A stretch of DNA of 64,000 nt from contig OY969790.1 of the NCBI GenBank assembly GCA_963703125.1, positions 2,666,001-2,730,000 on the forward strand. The letters are read 5' to 3'. Position numbers and translations under genes: made by a program. This document shows positions 27,163 to 35,877 of the stretch, one piece after another. The notes beneath the pieces are model-generated. The model did no database searches and was not told the DNA's origin. It was given only the letters and a program-made list of their open reading frames with translations. Position 1 is the first letter of the stretch. Each line of letters opens with the position of its first letter. Source of the DNA: MFD04716-140 sp963703125 (GTDB lineage: Bacteria > Bacteroidota > Bacteroidia > Flavobacteriales > Flavobacteriaceae).

Positions 27163-28092
27163 TCCTTTAGTTGGTCTGAACATAAAATACAGCCCTATTA
27201 AAATGAAAGGGATACTTAACCATTGGCCTATGGAAAGAAGTTCCATTGATTGATCAAGTTCATTCTGACGCTCTTTTACAAATTCAACAAAAAACCGAAT
27301 TGTCCATAAAAGAACCAAAAAGAGGCCAAAAAGATACCCCGATTTATTTTTCTTATCTGTTTTCCAATATAGAAAATAGAGTATCAAGAACACACAAATA
27401 TAAGCAACACCTTCATACAGCTGTGCCGGATGGCGATACGGTATTTGATTTAAATACTCAGAAAATTCAGGTTTATTGGCAAGTGCATCATAAGCTGCAT
27501 TTAAAGTTTTTTCTTTTGTTATACCCATTGCTTTTGAAGGGTGCATGTCATCGGAATCTCTCACAAAACGCGTTGCAAAAATGAATTTTTCGTCGGTTGC
27601 TTTTCCGACTATTTCTGAATTGAAAAAGTTCCCCAAGCGCACACAGAAGGCCCCAATTGCAAATGGTATAACAATCCTGTCTAAAATCCATAAAAGTTTG
27701 AACTCAGGAAATTTACGTGTATAAAGGTACATTCCCGCAATAACGCCTATTGCCGCACCATGGCTCGCAAGACCCGTAAAACCGGTAAACTCATAACCAT
27801 CTGCGGTATTCCGGATAGGTAAAAGAATTTCCAAAAGGTGATCGGAGTAGTAGGCCCAGTCATAAAAAAAGACATGCCCCAAACGGGCACCCAACATAGT
27901 CGCCAAAACCGTATAAATAAATAGGGAATCTAACTGCTCAACGGTTTTTTTCTCATTGGTAAAGATACGTTTCATCAAGAACCACCCTAATCCAAACGCA
28001 ATGATCCATAGTAGGTTGTAGTATTTAATTTGCAATGGGCCTAAGTGCAAAAGGGTTTCATTCGGATTCCAGGTTATTCCTAAAAAATACAT
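27151..28092 (-). CDS. lgt: Prolipoprotein diacylglyceryl transferase
   Basis: A 313-residue inner-membrane enzyme that transfers diacylglycerol from phosphatidylglycerol to the lipobox Cys of prelipoproteins. Seven membrane segments are evident. The Lgt signature region GFTGLASHGAAIGVIAG carries the essential His; RLGNFFNSEIVGKATD and RHPAQLYEG are the other conserved blocks with catalytic Arg. Many lipoproteins in this window (DUF885, YtcJ-like, DUF192, DUF4266) are its substrates. The last codons are embedded in the heptamer array, and two minisatellites lie just upstream, so the gene is bracketed by repeats. Confidence 0.96.
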   Translation of the reverse strand: MYFLGITWNPNETLLHLGPLQIKYYNLLWIIAFGLGWFLMKRIFTNEKKTVEQLDSLFIYTVLATMLGARLGHVFFYDWAYYSDHLLEILLPIRNTADGYEFTGFTGLASHGAAIGVIAGMYLYTRKFPEFKLLWILDRIVIPFAIGAFCVRLGNFFNSEIVGKATDEKFIFATRFVRDSDDMHPSKAMGITKEKTLNAAYDALANKPEFSEYLNQIPYRHPAQLYEGVAYICVFLILYFLYWKTDKKNKSGYLFGLFLVLLWTIRFFVEFVKERQNELDQSMELLSIGQWLSIPFILIGLYFMFRPTKGVRG

Positions 28093-28120
28093 ATCGATTA
28101 TTTTGAAAGGCTAAGATAAG

Positions 28121-28176
28121 AATTAGTGATCAGTAGTTAGTAATTAGTGGTCAGTAGTTAGTGATCAGTAGCTGGT
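28121..28176. repeat. 21-bp minisatellite upstream of lgt
   Basis: Two full units (28121-28141 and 28142-28162, one difference) and a partial third of the sequence beginning AATTAGTGATCAGTAGTTAG. Confidence 0.85.
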
Positions 28177-28213
28177 AATCAAATTCTACCCTTGCAGCTT
28201 GACCCTTGCACTT

Positions 28214-28252
28214 GATATTGGTGTTTGATATTTGTGTTTGATATTTGTGTTT
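28214..28252. repeat. 13-bp minisatellite upstream of lgt
   Basis: Three units of GATATTTGTGTTT (the first with one change), embedded in a longer stretch (28191-28295) of diverged CTTGACC/CTTGCA-type repeats. Confidence 0.85.
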
Positions 28253-28332
28253 GAGTTTGACACTTGCACTTGACCCTTGTGCTTGAACTTGAAACCATCA
28301 ACGAACAACCGTCAACAAGAAACCTGACGCTT

Positions 28333-28554
28333 TCAGGGTACCGGATCATACCCTTTTCCTCCCCAAGGATTGCAGCTAAAAATCCTTTTGATGGAAAGGT
28401 ATCCTCCTTTGAACAAACCATGCTTTTGAAGGGCTTCCAAGGTATATTGCGAACATGTAGGCGAATAACGACAGGTAGCTGGTGTATACGGGGAAATTGC
28501 ATATTGATAAAACTTCACCAAAAGCACAAATGGGGCAATGAGCAATTTTTTCAC
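28333..28554 (-). CDS. yidD: Membrane protein insertion efficiency factor YidD
   Basis: A 73-residue protein with the near-invariant YidD core: YQYAISPYTPATCRYSPTCSQYTLEAL followed by GGYLSIKRIFSCNPWGGKGYDPVP. An N-terminal amphipathic helix (residues 1-18) would lie on the inner membrane. It assists YidC/Sec-dependent membrane insertion. It is not beside yidC or rnpA here; it follows cysS by 42 bases on the same strand. Confidence 0.95.
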   Translation of the reverse strand: MKKLLIAPFVLLVKFYQYAISPYTPATCRYSPTCSQYTLEALQKHGLFKGGYLSIKRIFSCNPWGGKGYDPVP

Positions 28555-28596
28555 TTGTGAGGTTTAAATGTCCCTTTTAGAGAAAGGTTGATTGAA

Positions 28597-30078
28597 TTAA
28601 TTCACACTAAAGGTAGTCCCTTCCTTGCTGTCCTTTAATTGAATTCCCAATTCGGCCAATTGATCTCTGATCTTGTCCGATGTTGCGAAATCCTTATTTT
28701 CACGGGCTTCTCTTCGTAATTGAATAAGTAATTCCATTACACCTGAGAGTTTGTTGCCATCTTGGCCCGATTCATTTTTTCCCTCCAGGCCTAAAACATC
28801 GTGCACAAACGCATGCATTATTTGTTGTAACAAAGCCTTATCATCCCCGGTAATAGTTTCGTTTCCTTCCTTTATCAAGTTGATGTGTTTTACGGCATCA
28901 AAGAGATTTGCTATTAAGATGGGCGTATTAAAATCATCGTTCATTGCATCGTAGCACTTCTGTTTCCACATTTCCACATCAAAATCCGATTTCTTTCCTG
29001 AACCCAATAGGGGCAATAGGTCAATAGCCTCCATCAACCTATTATAACCCTTTTCAGAGGCTAATAGGGCATCGTTGCTCAAGTCCAAAATAGAAGTGTA
29101 ATGCGCTTGCATCATAAAAAAACGCACTACTGAAGGGGTAAAAGGCTTGCTCAAAATATTATTTTCTCCTGAAAATATTTCTCCAGGTAATATATTATTA
29201 CCTGTTGATTTCGCCATTTTTTTGCCGTTCATGGTCAGCATATTGGCATGTAACCAATAATTAACGGGCGAATGGCCATTACTGGCTTCGGCCTGTGCAA
29301 TCTCACATTCGTGGTGCGGAAATTTAAGGTCCATTCCACCACCATGTATATCAAAGGTGTCCCCCAGATATTTGGTGCTCATTGCCGTACATTCCAAATG
29401 CCACCCAGGAAAACCATCACCCCAAGGAGAAGGCCAACGCATAATATGTTGTGGTTCCGCTTTTTTCCAAAGGGCAAAATCTTGTGGATTTCTTTTTTCA
29501 TCCTGTGCGGCCAATTCCCTCGTATTGGAAATCATATCTTCCAGCTTTCTACCACTTAGCTTCCCGTATTCATAGGTTTCATTGAATCTATTGACATCAA
29601 AATATACCGAGCCGTTTACCTCATAAGCAAAACTTTTTAGAAGAATGTCCTTAATAATTTCGATTTGCTCAATGATATGTCCCGTAGCTGTTGGTTCAAT
29701 GCTTGGAGGCAGAAAATTAAATCTTTCAAGTATGTTATGAAAGTCGACCGTGTATCGTTGAACGACCTCCATAGGTTCCAACTGTTCCAAGCGGGCCTTT
29801 TTTGCTATTTTATCTTCGCCAGAATCGGCATCGTCCTCTAGATGCCCCGCATCGGTAATATTGCGCACATACCGAACCTTGTAACCCAAATGTCTTAGAT
29901 ATCTAAAAATCATATCGAAAGACATAAATGTGCGACAATTGCCCAAATGCACATTGCTATAGACCGTAGGGCCGCATACATACATTCCCACATGACCTTC
30001 GTTCAAGGATTTAAACTCTTCTTTTTTGCCTGATAGGGAATTGGTTATTCTAAGAAGCTGATTTTTGTACAATTGCAT
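28597..30078 (-). CDS. cysS: Cysteinyl-tRNA synthetase
   Basis: The 493-residue class I synthetase charges tRNA-Cys. It starts at the ATG complementary to 30076-30078 (MQLYKNQLLRITNSLSG); the 24 residues upstream lie in the folE-cysS gap and are not conserved. CGPTVYSNVHLGNCRTF contains the HIGH-like motif and the zinc-binding Cys, GWHLECTAMSTKYLG and HGGGMDLKFPHHECEIAQ carry the other zinc ligands, and KMAKSTGN is the KMSKS motif (Ala for Ser). It is 16 bases downstream of folE, so the two share a transcript. Confidence 0.96.
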   Translation of the reverse strand: MQLYKNQLLRITNSLSGKKEEFKSLNEGHVGMYVCGPTVYSNVHLGNCRTFMSFDMIFRYLRHLGYKVRYVRNITDAGHLEDDADSGEDKIAKKARLEQLEPMEVVQRYTVDFHNILERFNFLPPSIEPTATGHIIEQIEIIKDILLKSFAYEVNGSVYFDVNRFNETYEYGKLSGRKLEDMISNTRELAAQDEKRNPQDFALWKKAEPQHIMRWPSPWGDGFPGWHLECTAMSTKYLGDTFDIHGGGMDLKFPHHECEIAQAEASNGHSPVNYWLHANMLTMNGKKMAKSTGNNILPGEIFSGENNILSKPFTPSVVRFFMMQAHYTSILDLSNDALLASEKGYNRLMEAIDLLPLLGSGKKSDFDVEMWKQKCYDAMNDDFNTPILIANLFDAVKHINLIKEGNETITGDDKALLQQIMHAFVHDVLGLEGKNESGQDGNKLSGVMELLIQLRREARENKDFATSDKIRDQLAELGIQLKDSKEGTTFSVN

Positions 30079-30094
30079 TATTAAGCTAGAACGA

Positions 30095-30775
30095 TTAGAA
30101 TTTGGTATCGAGATTAATATATTCCAGAAATTCACGGCGAACAGCTTCATCTTTAAACTTGCCTCTGTATTCGGAGGTTACTGTGCTACTTTCAATATCG
30201 CGAATTCCTCTTGAATTCACACAAAGATGTTTTGCATCTATCACACATGCTACGTCTTCCGTTCCGAGCACTTTTTGCAATTCCCGCACAATTTGGATAT
30301 TCATTCGCTCTTGAACCTGTGGCCGTTTGGCATAATAATCAACAATTCTGTTCATTTTAGAAAGACCAACGACCGTGCCATTTGAAATGTAAGCTACATG
30401 TGCCTTGCCAACTATGGGCAATAAATGGTGTTCACAAGTGGAGTAAACAGTGATGTTCTTTTCTACCAACATCTCGCCATATTTATATTTATTCTCAAAG
30501 GTAGATGACTTGGGTTTCCTGTTGGGATGTAGTCCACCAAAGGTTTCATTTACGAACATCTTGGCCACCCGATTAGGAGTGCCATTTAGACTGTCATCAC
30601 TTAAATCAAGGCCCAGGGTCAGCATAATTTCCCGTACGTTGTCACGTATGCGAGCTATTTTTTCCTCATCGGACAACACAAATGCATCATCTCTTAAAGG
30701 GGTGTCTTCAGCTGCCGAAACATGGTCGTCTCCAATCTCTGCAATTCGTTTCTCCAGACTCCTATCAATTTTCAT
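30095..30775 (-). CDS. folE: GTP cyclohydrolase I
   Basis: The 226-residue enzyme converts GTP to dihydroneopterin triphosphate, the first step of folate synthesis. I start at the ATG complementary to 30773-30775 (MKIDRSLEKRIAEIGD). Zinc ligands appear in TVYSTCEHHLLP and in VIDAKHLCVNSRGI. GLSKMNRIVDYYAKRPQVQERM and STVTSEYRGKF complete the FolE signature. The first 40 residues are a charged extension. It precedes cysS, and a TATCTTTG promoter element (30798-30805, minus strand) lies 23 bases upstream. Confidence 0.96.
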   Translation of the reverse strand: MKIDRSLEKRIAEIGDDHVSAAEDTPLRDDAFVLSDEEKIARIRDNVREIMLTLGLDLSDDSLNGTPNRVAKMFVNETFGGLHPNRKPKSSTFENKYKYGEMLVEKNITVYSTCEHHLLPIVGKAHVAYISNGTVVGLSKMNRIVDYYAKRPQVQERMNIQIVRELQKVLGTEDVACVIDAKHLCVNSRGIRDIESSTVTSEYRGKFKDEAVRREFLEYINLDTKF

Positions 30776-30797
30776 TAAAAATGATTTAAAAGAACGG

Positions 30798-30805
30798 CAA
30801 AGATA
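30798..30805 (-). promoter_or_regulatory. Putative -7 promoter element of folE-cysS
   Basis: Read on the minus strand this is TATCTTTG, an exact TAnnTTTG match, 22 bases before the folE start codon. Confidence 0.4.
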
Positions 30806-30911
30806 TACATAAAATGGCACTTTATACCACATTGACATGGTTACACAACATAAATTAGTGTTAAGGTAAAACTCCGTTTATTTTTATATCCTCCAAATAT
30901 AATACCTACTT

Positions 30912-32714
30912 ATGAAGCACTTTTGGAGTGTACTTCTTATGTTGTCTTTTATAGGATTCAATTTTGCCTATTCGCAAGTTTCGGCCGATTGTGCCAATGC
31001 CATTCCCATATGCAATGACACACCGGTCAATGGTGGGACCACTGGCGCGGGAATTGACGATTTTAATGGCTCGATATCGGGCTGTTTAGAGCAGGCAATT
31101 TCTGGAACCATAGAGTCCAATTCTGCCTGGTATCGTTTCCGTACCGGGGCAAGTGGTCAGTTGGGATTTAATATTGGCCAAGACACCTCTGAGGATTGGG
31201 ATTTTGCTTTGTACAAATCAAATGACTGTTCTAATCTGGGTGAGCCGGTAAGATGTAATTTTTTTGACAACCAAGATCAAAATTCATTCATTGGAATAGG
31301 CGGGGACCCTACCGGAGATATGGCCAATGTGCAATATGATGCTTGGTTGGATGTGCTCCCAGGAGAGGATTATTACTTATTGATCAATAACTTCAGTAAT
31401 AACAATTCTGGATTTTCAATACAGTTTTCAGGACATATTTTTGTGACCAATCCGTATGATGCCCTAGATTGTTCTATTATCAGCAATCTTCTTGGGCCTC
31501 CCATATCGGCATGTGAAAATGATACTATAGTATTGGATGCAACAACCACAAGTGCCCTAACGTACAATTGGTTTATGGATACGGGAACCGGGTTTCAATC
31601 CATCATAGGACAACACAATCCAACCTTACAAGCTCAAACTTCTGCCTTATATCGTGCGGAAGTAGTAATGCCAACGCTTAATAACATCATTAGCGATGTG
31701 CAGGTGGCATTTTCAATGGTACCACAAAGTTTTACGGTTTCAGACGATGCATCTTGCTCTGGTATGGCCAGTTATGACCTTTCTTTAAAGGATATGGAAA
31801 TATTGGGAAATCAAAGTCCAAACGAATTCATAGTAACTTACCATAATTCCCATGTTGATGCAAATAGCGCTTCAAACGCTTTGCCTAAGCAATATGCGAT
31901 GAGTTTTGGCACTAAAACGATATATACGAGAGTGACTTCCTTAAAGAATGCCAAATGTTTTGATGTCTCAGAAAGTTTTCAACTAACCGCATTGGAAACT
32001 CCGGCAATCAATTTTGAAAGGGAAGCCTATCTATGTGAGAACAACGGCAGTATCACCATTGGAGAGACGGAACCGAATGGAAATTATTCTTATCTCTGGA
32101 ACTCCGGTGAGACGACATCGAGCATAGTTGTCACCCAGCCAGGTAGTTATGCGCTCACTATTACCAATTCGCAATCCGGTCTTAGCTGCTCAAGTACTGC
32201 GGATATAAATGTAGTGGTCTCGCGTCCTCCAAGAATCACTGATATTATTATTGGAGACTTGCAGAAAAGCAATACCGTTGAAGTGGTAGTTGAAGGTGAT
32301 GGACCTTTTGAGTATATGCTTGATGAAGAAGGATTTAAATCGAGCGGTAGATGGAACAACGTTGCCCCAGGCCGGCATACCATCACTGTCAATGATCCCA
32401 AAGGTTGTGGAATGGTTCGGGAAGAAATTGTGGTGGTTGGTTTTCCAAAATTTTTTACACCAAACGGTGACACCATTGGGGACTACTGGAACATAGAGGG
32501 AATTTCAAATCTCGACAACCCAATTGTGGATATTTTTGATAGATATGGTAAACTATTGAAGCGTTTAAATTCTCAAAGTTTGGGATGGGACGGCACCTTT
32601 AACGGCAAAAATTTGCCTGCTTCAGACTATTGGTTCAAGCTATCCTATGAAAAGGAGGATGGGCAGCGAACTACGGCCAAATATGTCAACAATCACTTTT
32701 CCTTAAAAAGATAA
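30912..32714 (+). CDS. T9SS type B sorting domain surface protein
   Basis: A 600-residue protein with signal peptide MKHFWSVLLMLSFIGFNFAYSQ. The N-terminal domain (residues 23-180) begins SADCANAIPICNDTPVNGG and contains SAWYRFRTGASGQLGFNI and DYYLLINNFSNNNSGFSIQFSG, a beta-sandwich module frequent in flavobacterial adhesins. Ig-like or PKD-like segments follow (from 190). The last 90 residues (FPKFFTPNGDTIGDYWNI...VDIFDRYGKLLKRL...GWDGTFNGKNLPASDYWF...FSLKR) are the gliding-motility-type C-terminal domain that directs type IX secretion (type B). It would be exported to the surface or medium. The next gene is a paralogue. Confidence 0.9.
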   Translation: MKHFWSVLLMLSFIGFNFAYSQVSADCANAIPICNDTPVNGGTTGAGIDDFNGSISGCLEQAISGTIESNSAWYRFRTGASGQLGFNIGQDTSEDWDFALYKSNDCSNLGEPVRCNFFDNQDQNSFIGIGGDPTGDMANVQYDAWLDVLPGEDYYLLINNFSNNNSGFSIQFSGHIFVTNPYDALDCSIISNLLGPPISACENDTIVLDATTTSALTYNWFMDTGTGFQSIIGQHNPTLQAQTSALYRAEVVMPTLNNIISDVQVAFSMVPQSFTVSDDASCSGMASYDLSLKDMEILGNQSPNEFIVTYHNSHVDANSASNALPKQYAMSFGTKTIYTRVTSLKNAKCFDVSESFQLTALETPAINFEREAYLCENNGSITIGETEPNGNYSYLWNSGETTSSIVVTQPGSYALTITNSQSGLSCSSTADINVVVSRPPRITDIIIGDLQKSNTVEVVVEGDGPFEYMLDEEGFKSSGRWNNVAPGRHTITVNDPKGCGMVREEIVVVGFPKFFTPNGDTIGDYWNIEGISNLDNPIVDIFDRYGKLLKRLNSQSLGWDGTFNGKNLPASDYWFKLSYEKEDGQRTTAKYVNNHFSLKR

Positions 32715-32829
32715 ATACCAGCACTTCTGTATTTCATCGATAAAGTGCAATAATTTCCGATAAAAGATACTAAATCTTGGCGAGTGGAGTTATACTATTG
32801 ATCAATTGTTAAAAGTTAGCCCTACATCT

Positions 32830-34287
32830 ATGCGATCATTATTTACTGTCTTTTGCTATTTGGCCCTTTTTTCTATGGGCGTAAATGCACAGAATTCCCC
32901 CGATTGTAGAACTGCTATACCTGTTTGTGCGGATGCTCCAATTATGGGTACTGCGGACGGCACCGGTGATATTGATGATTTTGACCCAGATGTCATTCTT
33001 CAAACAGGATGTCTCGAAAAGGGAAGTGTAAGTGAGGCCAATATTGAACATAATACGTCATGGTTCGTATTCAGGGCCGGTACGGCAGGGCAAGTGGGTT
33101 TTGATATAGAGGCGTTGCCCGTAACGGGCACTACAATTACTGCGGAATGGGATTTTGCGGTCTATGGACCCTATGATGCAGGTTCTAGCTGTGCAACCAT
33201 TAGTGATGGTACAGATATACCGATCAGATGTAATTACGAAGTGAATGGCACGCGATTTACCGGGCTGGGTGTAAATCCAGAAAACGGACAAGTAGGAGAG
33301 CCTTCCCTTACACAAAATTTGAATACATACGATGAATATTTAGATGTGCAACCAGGCGAAATATATTATATCCTGATCAATAACTTCAATACTAATTTTG
33401 ATGATGACCCCGAGTCATTTATGCTCACATTTACAGGAAGTTCGGTTGACGCTGATCAGAACTCTGCATTGGATTGCACTTTGAGGGATGAGTTCCTTGG
33501 ATTGGATATTGTTGCATGCGAGGGTGATCCGGATATTACATTAAGTGCCTTGAACACAATTGCCGGTAATGACATTGCCAGTGTTAACTGGACAGTTGAT
33601 TATGACGACGATGGACAGATTGATGCTACATTACCAGGTTCTGGTCCTTACAGTGCCGAGTATGTGGTTCAAAGCCCTAATTCAGGGCGTTATTTTGCAG
33701 AGATAACAACAGGTTCAGGGACACCGCCCATTGTTGCCGATGTGAGCGGTATTTTGATAACTTTTTATGGTATACCACAATTGGATCCAACAAATCCGGT
33801 GACTATTTTAGATACAAACTTGTCAAAAGACCCCGATCAAAATAATATTGAATTTAATGTTTTAGGTAACAGTAGTTACGAATATGCAATTAATGGCGGG
33901 GTGTTTCAGGACGACCCCGTATTTAATGATGTCCCACCCGGTGTAAATTCTGTAATAATAAATGACAAGAACGGTTGCGGTATTACCGAGCCCATAGATT
34001 TTTTGGTAGTCGGATACCCTAAATTTTTTACGCCTAATAATGACAGTGCCAATGACACATGGAATATTTTTGGTATTGAGACCCTATCAAACCCAATGGT
34101 ATATATTTTCGATAGATATGGAAAATTGCTAGTACAATTAGATGCAAATTCCTTAGGGTGGGATGGTACATATAATGGCAGACCTATGCCATCTTCTGAT
34201 TATTGGTTCCGATTTGAGTATGAGGAACAGGAGTCGGGAGCCTTTGTCGCCAAAACAAGAAAAACGCACTTCAGCTTAAAAAGATAA
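32830..34287 (+). CDS. T9SS type B sorting domain surface protein, paralogue of the preceding gene
   Basis: A 485-residue protein starting at ATG 32830 (MRSLFTVFCYLALFSMGVNAQ); a TTG eight codons upstream is less likely. The N-terminal domain repeats that of the gene before it (SPDCRTAIPVCADAPIMG, NTSWFVFRAGTAGQVGFDI, YYILINNFNTNFDDDPESF). The middle is shorter, with one Ig-like domain, and the C-terminus is again the type B sorting domain (YPKFFTPNNDSANDTWNIFGI...FDRYGKLLVQL...GWDGTYNGRPMPSSDYWF...FSLKR). A terminator follows immediately. The pair probably arose by duplication. Confidence 0.9.
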   Translation: MRSLFTVFCYLALFSMGVNAQNSPDCRTAIPVCADAPIMGTADGTGDIDDFDPDVILQTGCLEKGSVSEANIEHNTSWFVFRAGTAGQVGFDIEALPVTGTTITAEWDFAVYGPYDAGSSCATISDGTDIPIRCNYEVNGTRFTGLGVNPENGQVGEPSLTQNLNTYDEYLDVQPGEIYYILINNFNTNFDDDPESFMLTFTGSSVDADQNSALDCTLRDEFLGLDIVACEGDPDITLSALNTIAGNDIASVNWTVDYDDDGQIDATLPGSGPYSAEYVVQSPNSGRYFAEITTGSGTPPIVADVSGILITFYGIPQLDPTNPVTILDTNLSKDPDQNNIEFNVLGNSSYEYAINGGVFQDDPVFNDVPPGVNSVIINDKNGCGITEPIDFLVVGYPKFFTPNNDSANDTWNIFGIETLSNPMVYIFDRYGKLLVQLDANSLGWDGTYNGRPMPSSDYWFRFEYEEQESGAFVAKTRKTHFSLKR

Positions 34288-34290
34288 ATG

Positions 34291-34321
34291 AAAAAAGACC
34301 GATAAATTATCGGTCTTTTTT
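34291..34321. terminator. Bidirectional terminator between convergent genes
   Basis: An 11-bp stem AAAAGACCGAT/ATCGGTCTTTT with a 5-base loop, with A- and T-tracts on both sides. Confidence 0.9.
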
Positions 34322-34338
34322 ATTCCATTACAAGCGTA

Positions 34339-35844
34339 CTAGAAATTAAGTGTATACCCTAAAGTTACATTTGTATTTTGATTATCTATAAAAGCGGGAG
34401 TAGTAAGACCGGTATCAAATAGCTGCCTGCTCAATTCCTGATTCGTTCTGTTGAAAGCTAGATCTATTCTGCTTCCACCAAAACTATATCCTAATCCAGC
34501 CGAAAATCCGGTCAAATCCCCGATGGTATTTCCGTTTTTGTACGGACTTTGTTCCATTCGATAACCGCCTCGAAGGCTAAATTGGGCAATACGATATTCA
34601 CCACCCAACCTAAATGAGGAAACGGCAGAAAGTTCATTGGCAATCTGATTATTGATAAGGGTAAAACTGGCATCATTGTTTGGCCTTAACTCGGCTTTTG
34701 ACATATCTTGAAATCCATAATCAAAACTTAGAAGTCCGTTTTTCCCAAAAACAACGGCAAGACTTCCAGTAAGTTTTTCCGGCACTTTAATTCTATAAGT
34801 ATCGAATAGATTGACAATTCCAAAGTCTATAAATCCAATATCCTGATCTGCTAAATCCGAATTGACCCTTTGCGCCGTATCATCGGTAAGGCGATACCAA
34901 GTTGGGGATTGATAACTTCCGCCGATCCGTACAAACTCATTCAATTTTGCAATAGCACCCAAACTAAATGAGAAACCTGAACCCTCTGTATGCAAATAGT
35001 TGTCAAAGGAAGTGAATTGAATGGGGGAACTGGCTTCGTAGCCGTTCTCATAGAAATAATCATACCTGTCGTATATAATGTTGTGAAAATTTATGGAAGC
35101 TCCCAAGTACAAATTATTGCCATATTGGGTTGAAGCATTCAAAGTAAACTTGTTGTTATAACCTGTTGAATTTCTCTCAAATTCTTGATTTACGGTTGCA
35201 TATTCCGAGGTGCTAACATAATCCGTATTTGCATCTTCCTCACTTTCAGGGTCAATTAGGCCACCATAGTAACCTAAGAAAGCTTGTTGATAAACAAAAC
35301 CTTGTTGAGAACCAATATCTAAATAAGCATCTTCAATCAATTCACCATCCTGAAGCAAAATGGATCCAAAGGGCATGCCTTGGGCATAGCTTAAAAAATA
35401 ATTGTCAATACCCTGATTACTAGTACCACGAACTTTAAATCGGTCATTCAAATTTTGGACTACATCATAATTTATGGCAAGTGATATTTTCTTCCACTTT
35501 GATTCATCGTTGACAGTTTTCAATACCATCACACCACCTATTTGGTTAATGTCCAAATCATTTGTCTTCGTGCCATTCGAGCCATTGAAATAAGTGGCAA
35601 AGTTGTCTCTCGCATAATTGGTACCGGAAACCGTGAATAAACTGTTATTAAAAACCGCCGACCCTGCGGGATTTATATTGAGTGCCGAAAGATCACCGCC
35701 GAGCGCCCCAAATGCTCCGGACATACCTTGAAAGCGTGCTGTTCCTTGTAAGTTTTCTGTACCAAATCTAAGTACATCATTCATATTTTGGGCAGTTGAA
35801 ATTGCACATGCCAATAGTGTTATGAAAGTAATATATCGTTTCAT
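34339..35844 (-). CDS. FadL/OMPP1-like outer membrane transport protein
   Basis: A 501-residue protein with signal peptide MKRYITFITLLACAISTAQ. The start NDVLRFGTENLQGTARFQGMSGAFGALGGDLSALNINPAGSAVF matches the FadL/TodX N-terminal hatch, with the NPAG motif at about residue 57. The rest is barrel strands ending in NVTLGYTLNF with terminal Phe. FadL-type channels let hydrophobic molecules cross the outer membrane. It follows the Ser/Arg/Tyr-rich lipoprotein gene by 33 bases on the same strand and is likely co-transcribed with it. Confidence 0.85.
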   Translation of the reverse strand: MKRYITFITLLACAISTAQNMNDVLRFGTENLQGTARFQGMSGAFGALGGDLSALNINPAGSAVFNNSLFTVSGTNYARDNFATYFNGSNGTKTNDLDINQIGGVMVLKTVNDESKWKKISLAINYDVVQNLNDRFKVRGTSNQGIDNYFLSYAQGMPFGSILLQDGELIEDAYLDIGSQQGFVYQQAFLGYYGGLIDPESEEDANTDYVSTSEYATVNQEFERNSTGYNNKFTLNASTQYGNNLYLGASINFHNIIYDRYDYFYENGYEASSPIQFTSFDNYLHTEGSGFSFSLGAIAKLNEFVRIGGSYQSPTWYRLTDDTAQRVNSDLADQDIGFIDFGIVNLFDTYRIKVPEKLTGSLAVVFGKNGLLSFDYGFQDMSKAELRPNNDASFTLINNQIANELSAVSSFRLGGEYRIAQFSLRGGYRMEQSPYKNGNTIGDLTGFSAGLGYSFGGSRIDLAFNRTNQELSRQLFDTGLTTPAFIDNQNTNVTLGYTLNF

Positions 35845-35877
35845 ATTCTAAGATTAATTAGTTCAATTGTTTTTGGG

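Noticed and set aside
30079..30150. Longer cysS start overlapping folE
   Set aside because: The extra residues would overlap the folE coding end and do not resemble CysS; ATG at 30078 gives the conserved N-terminus.
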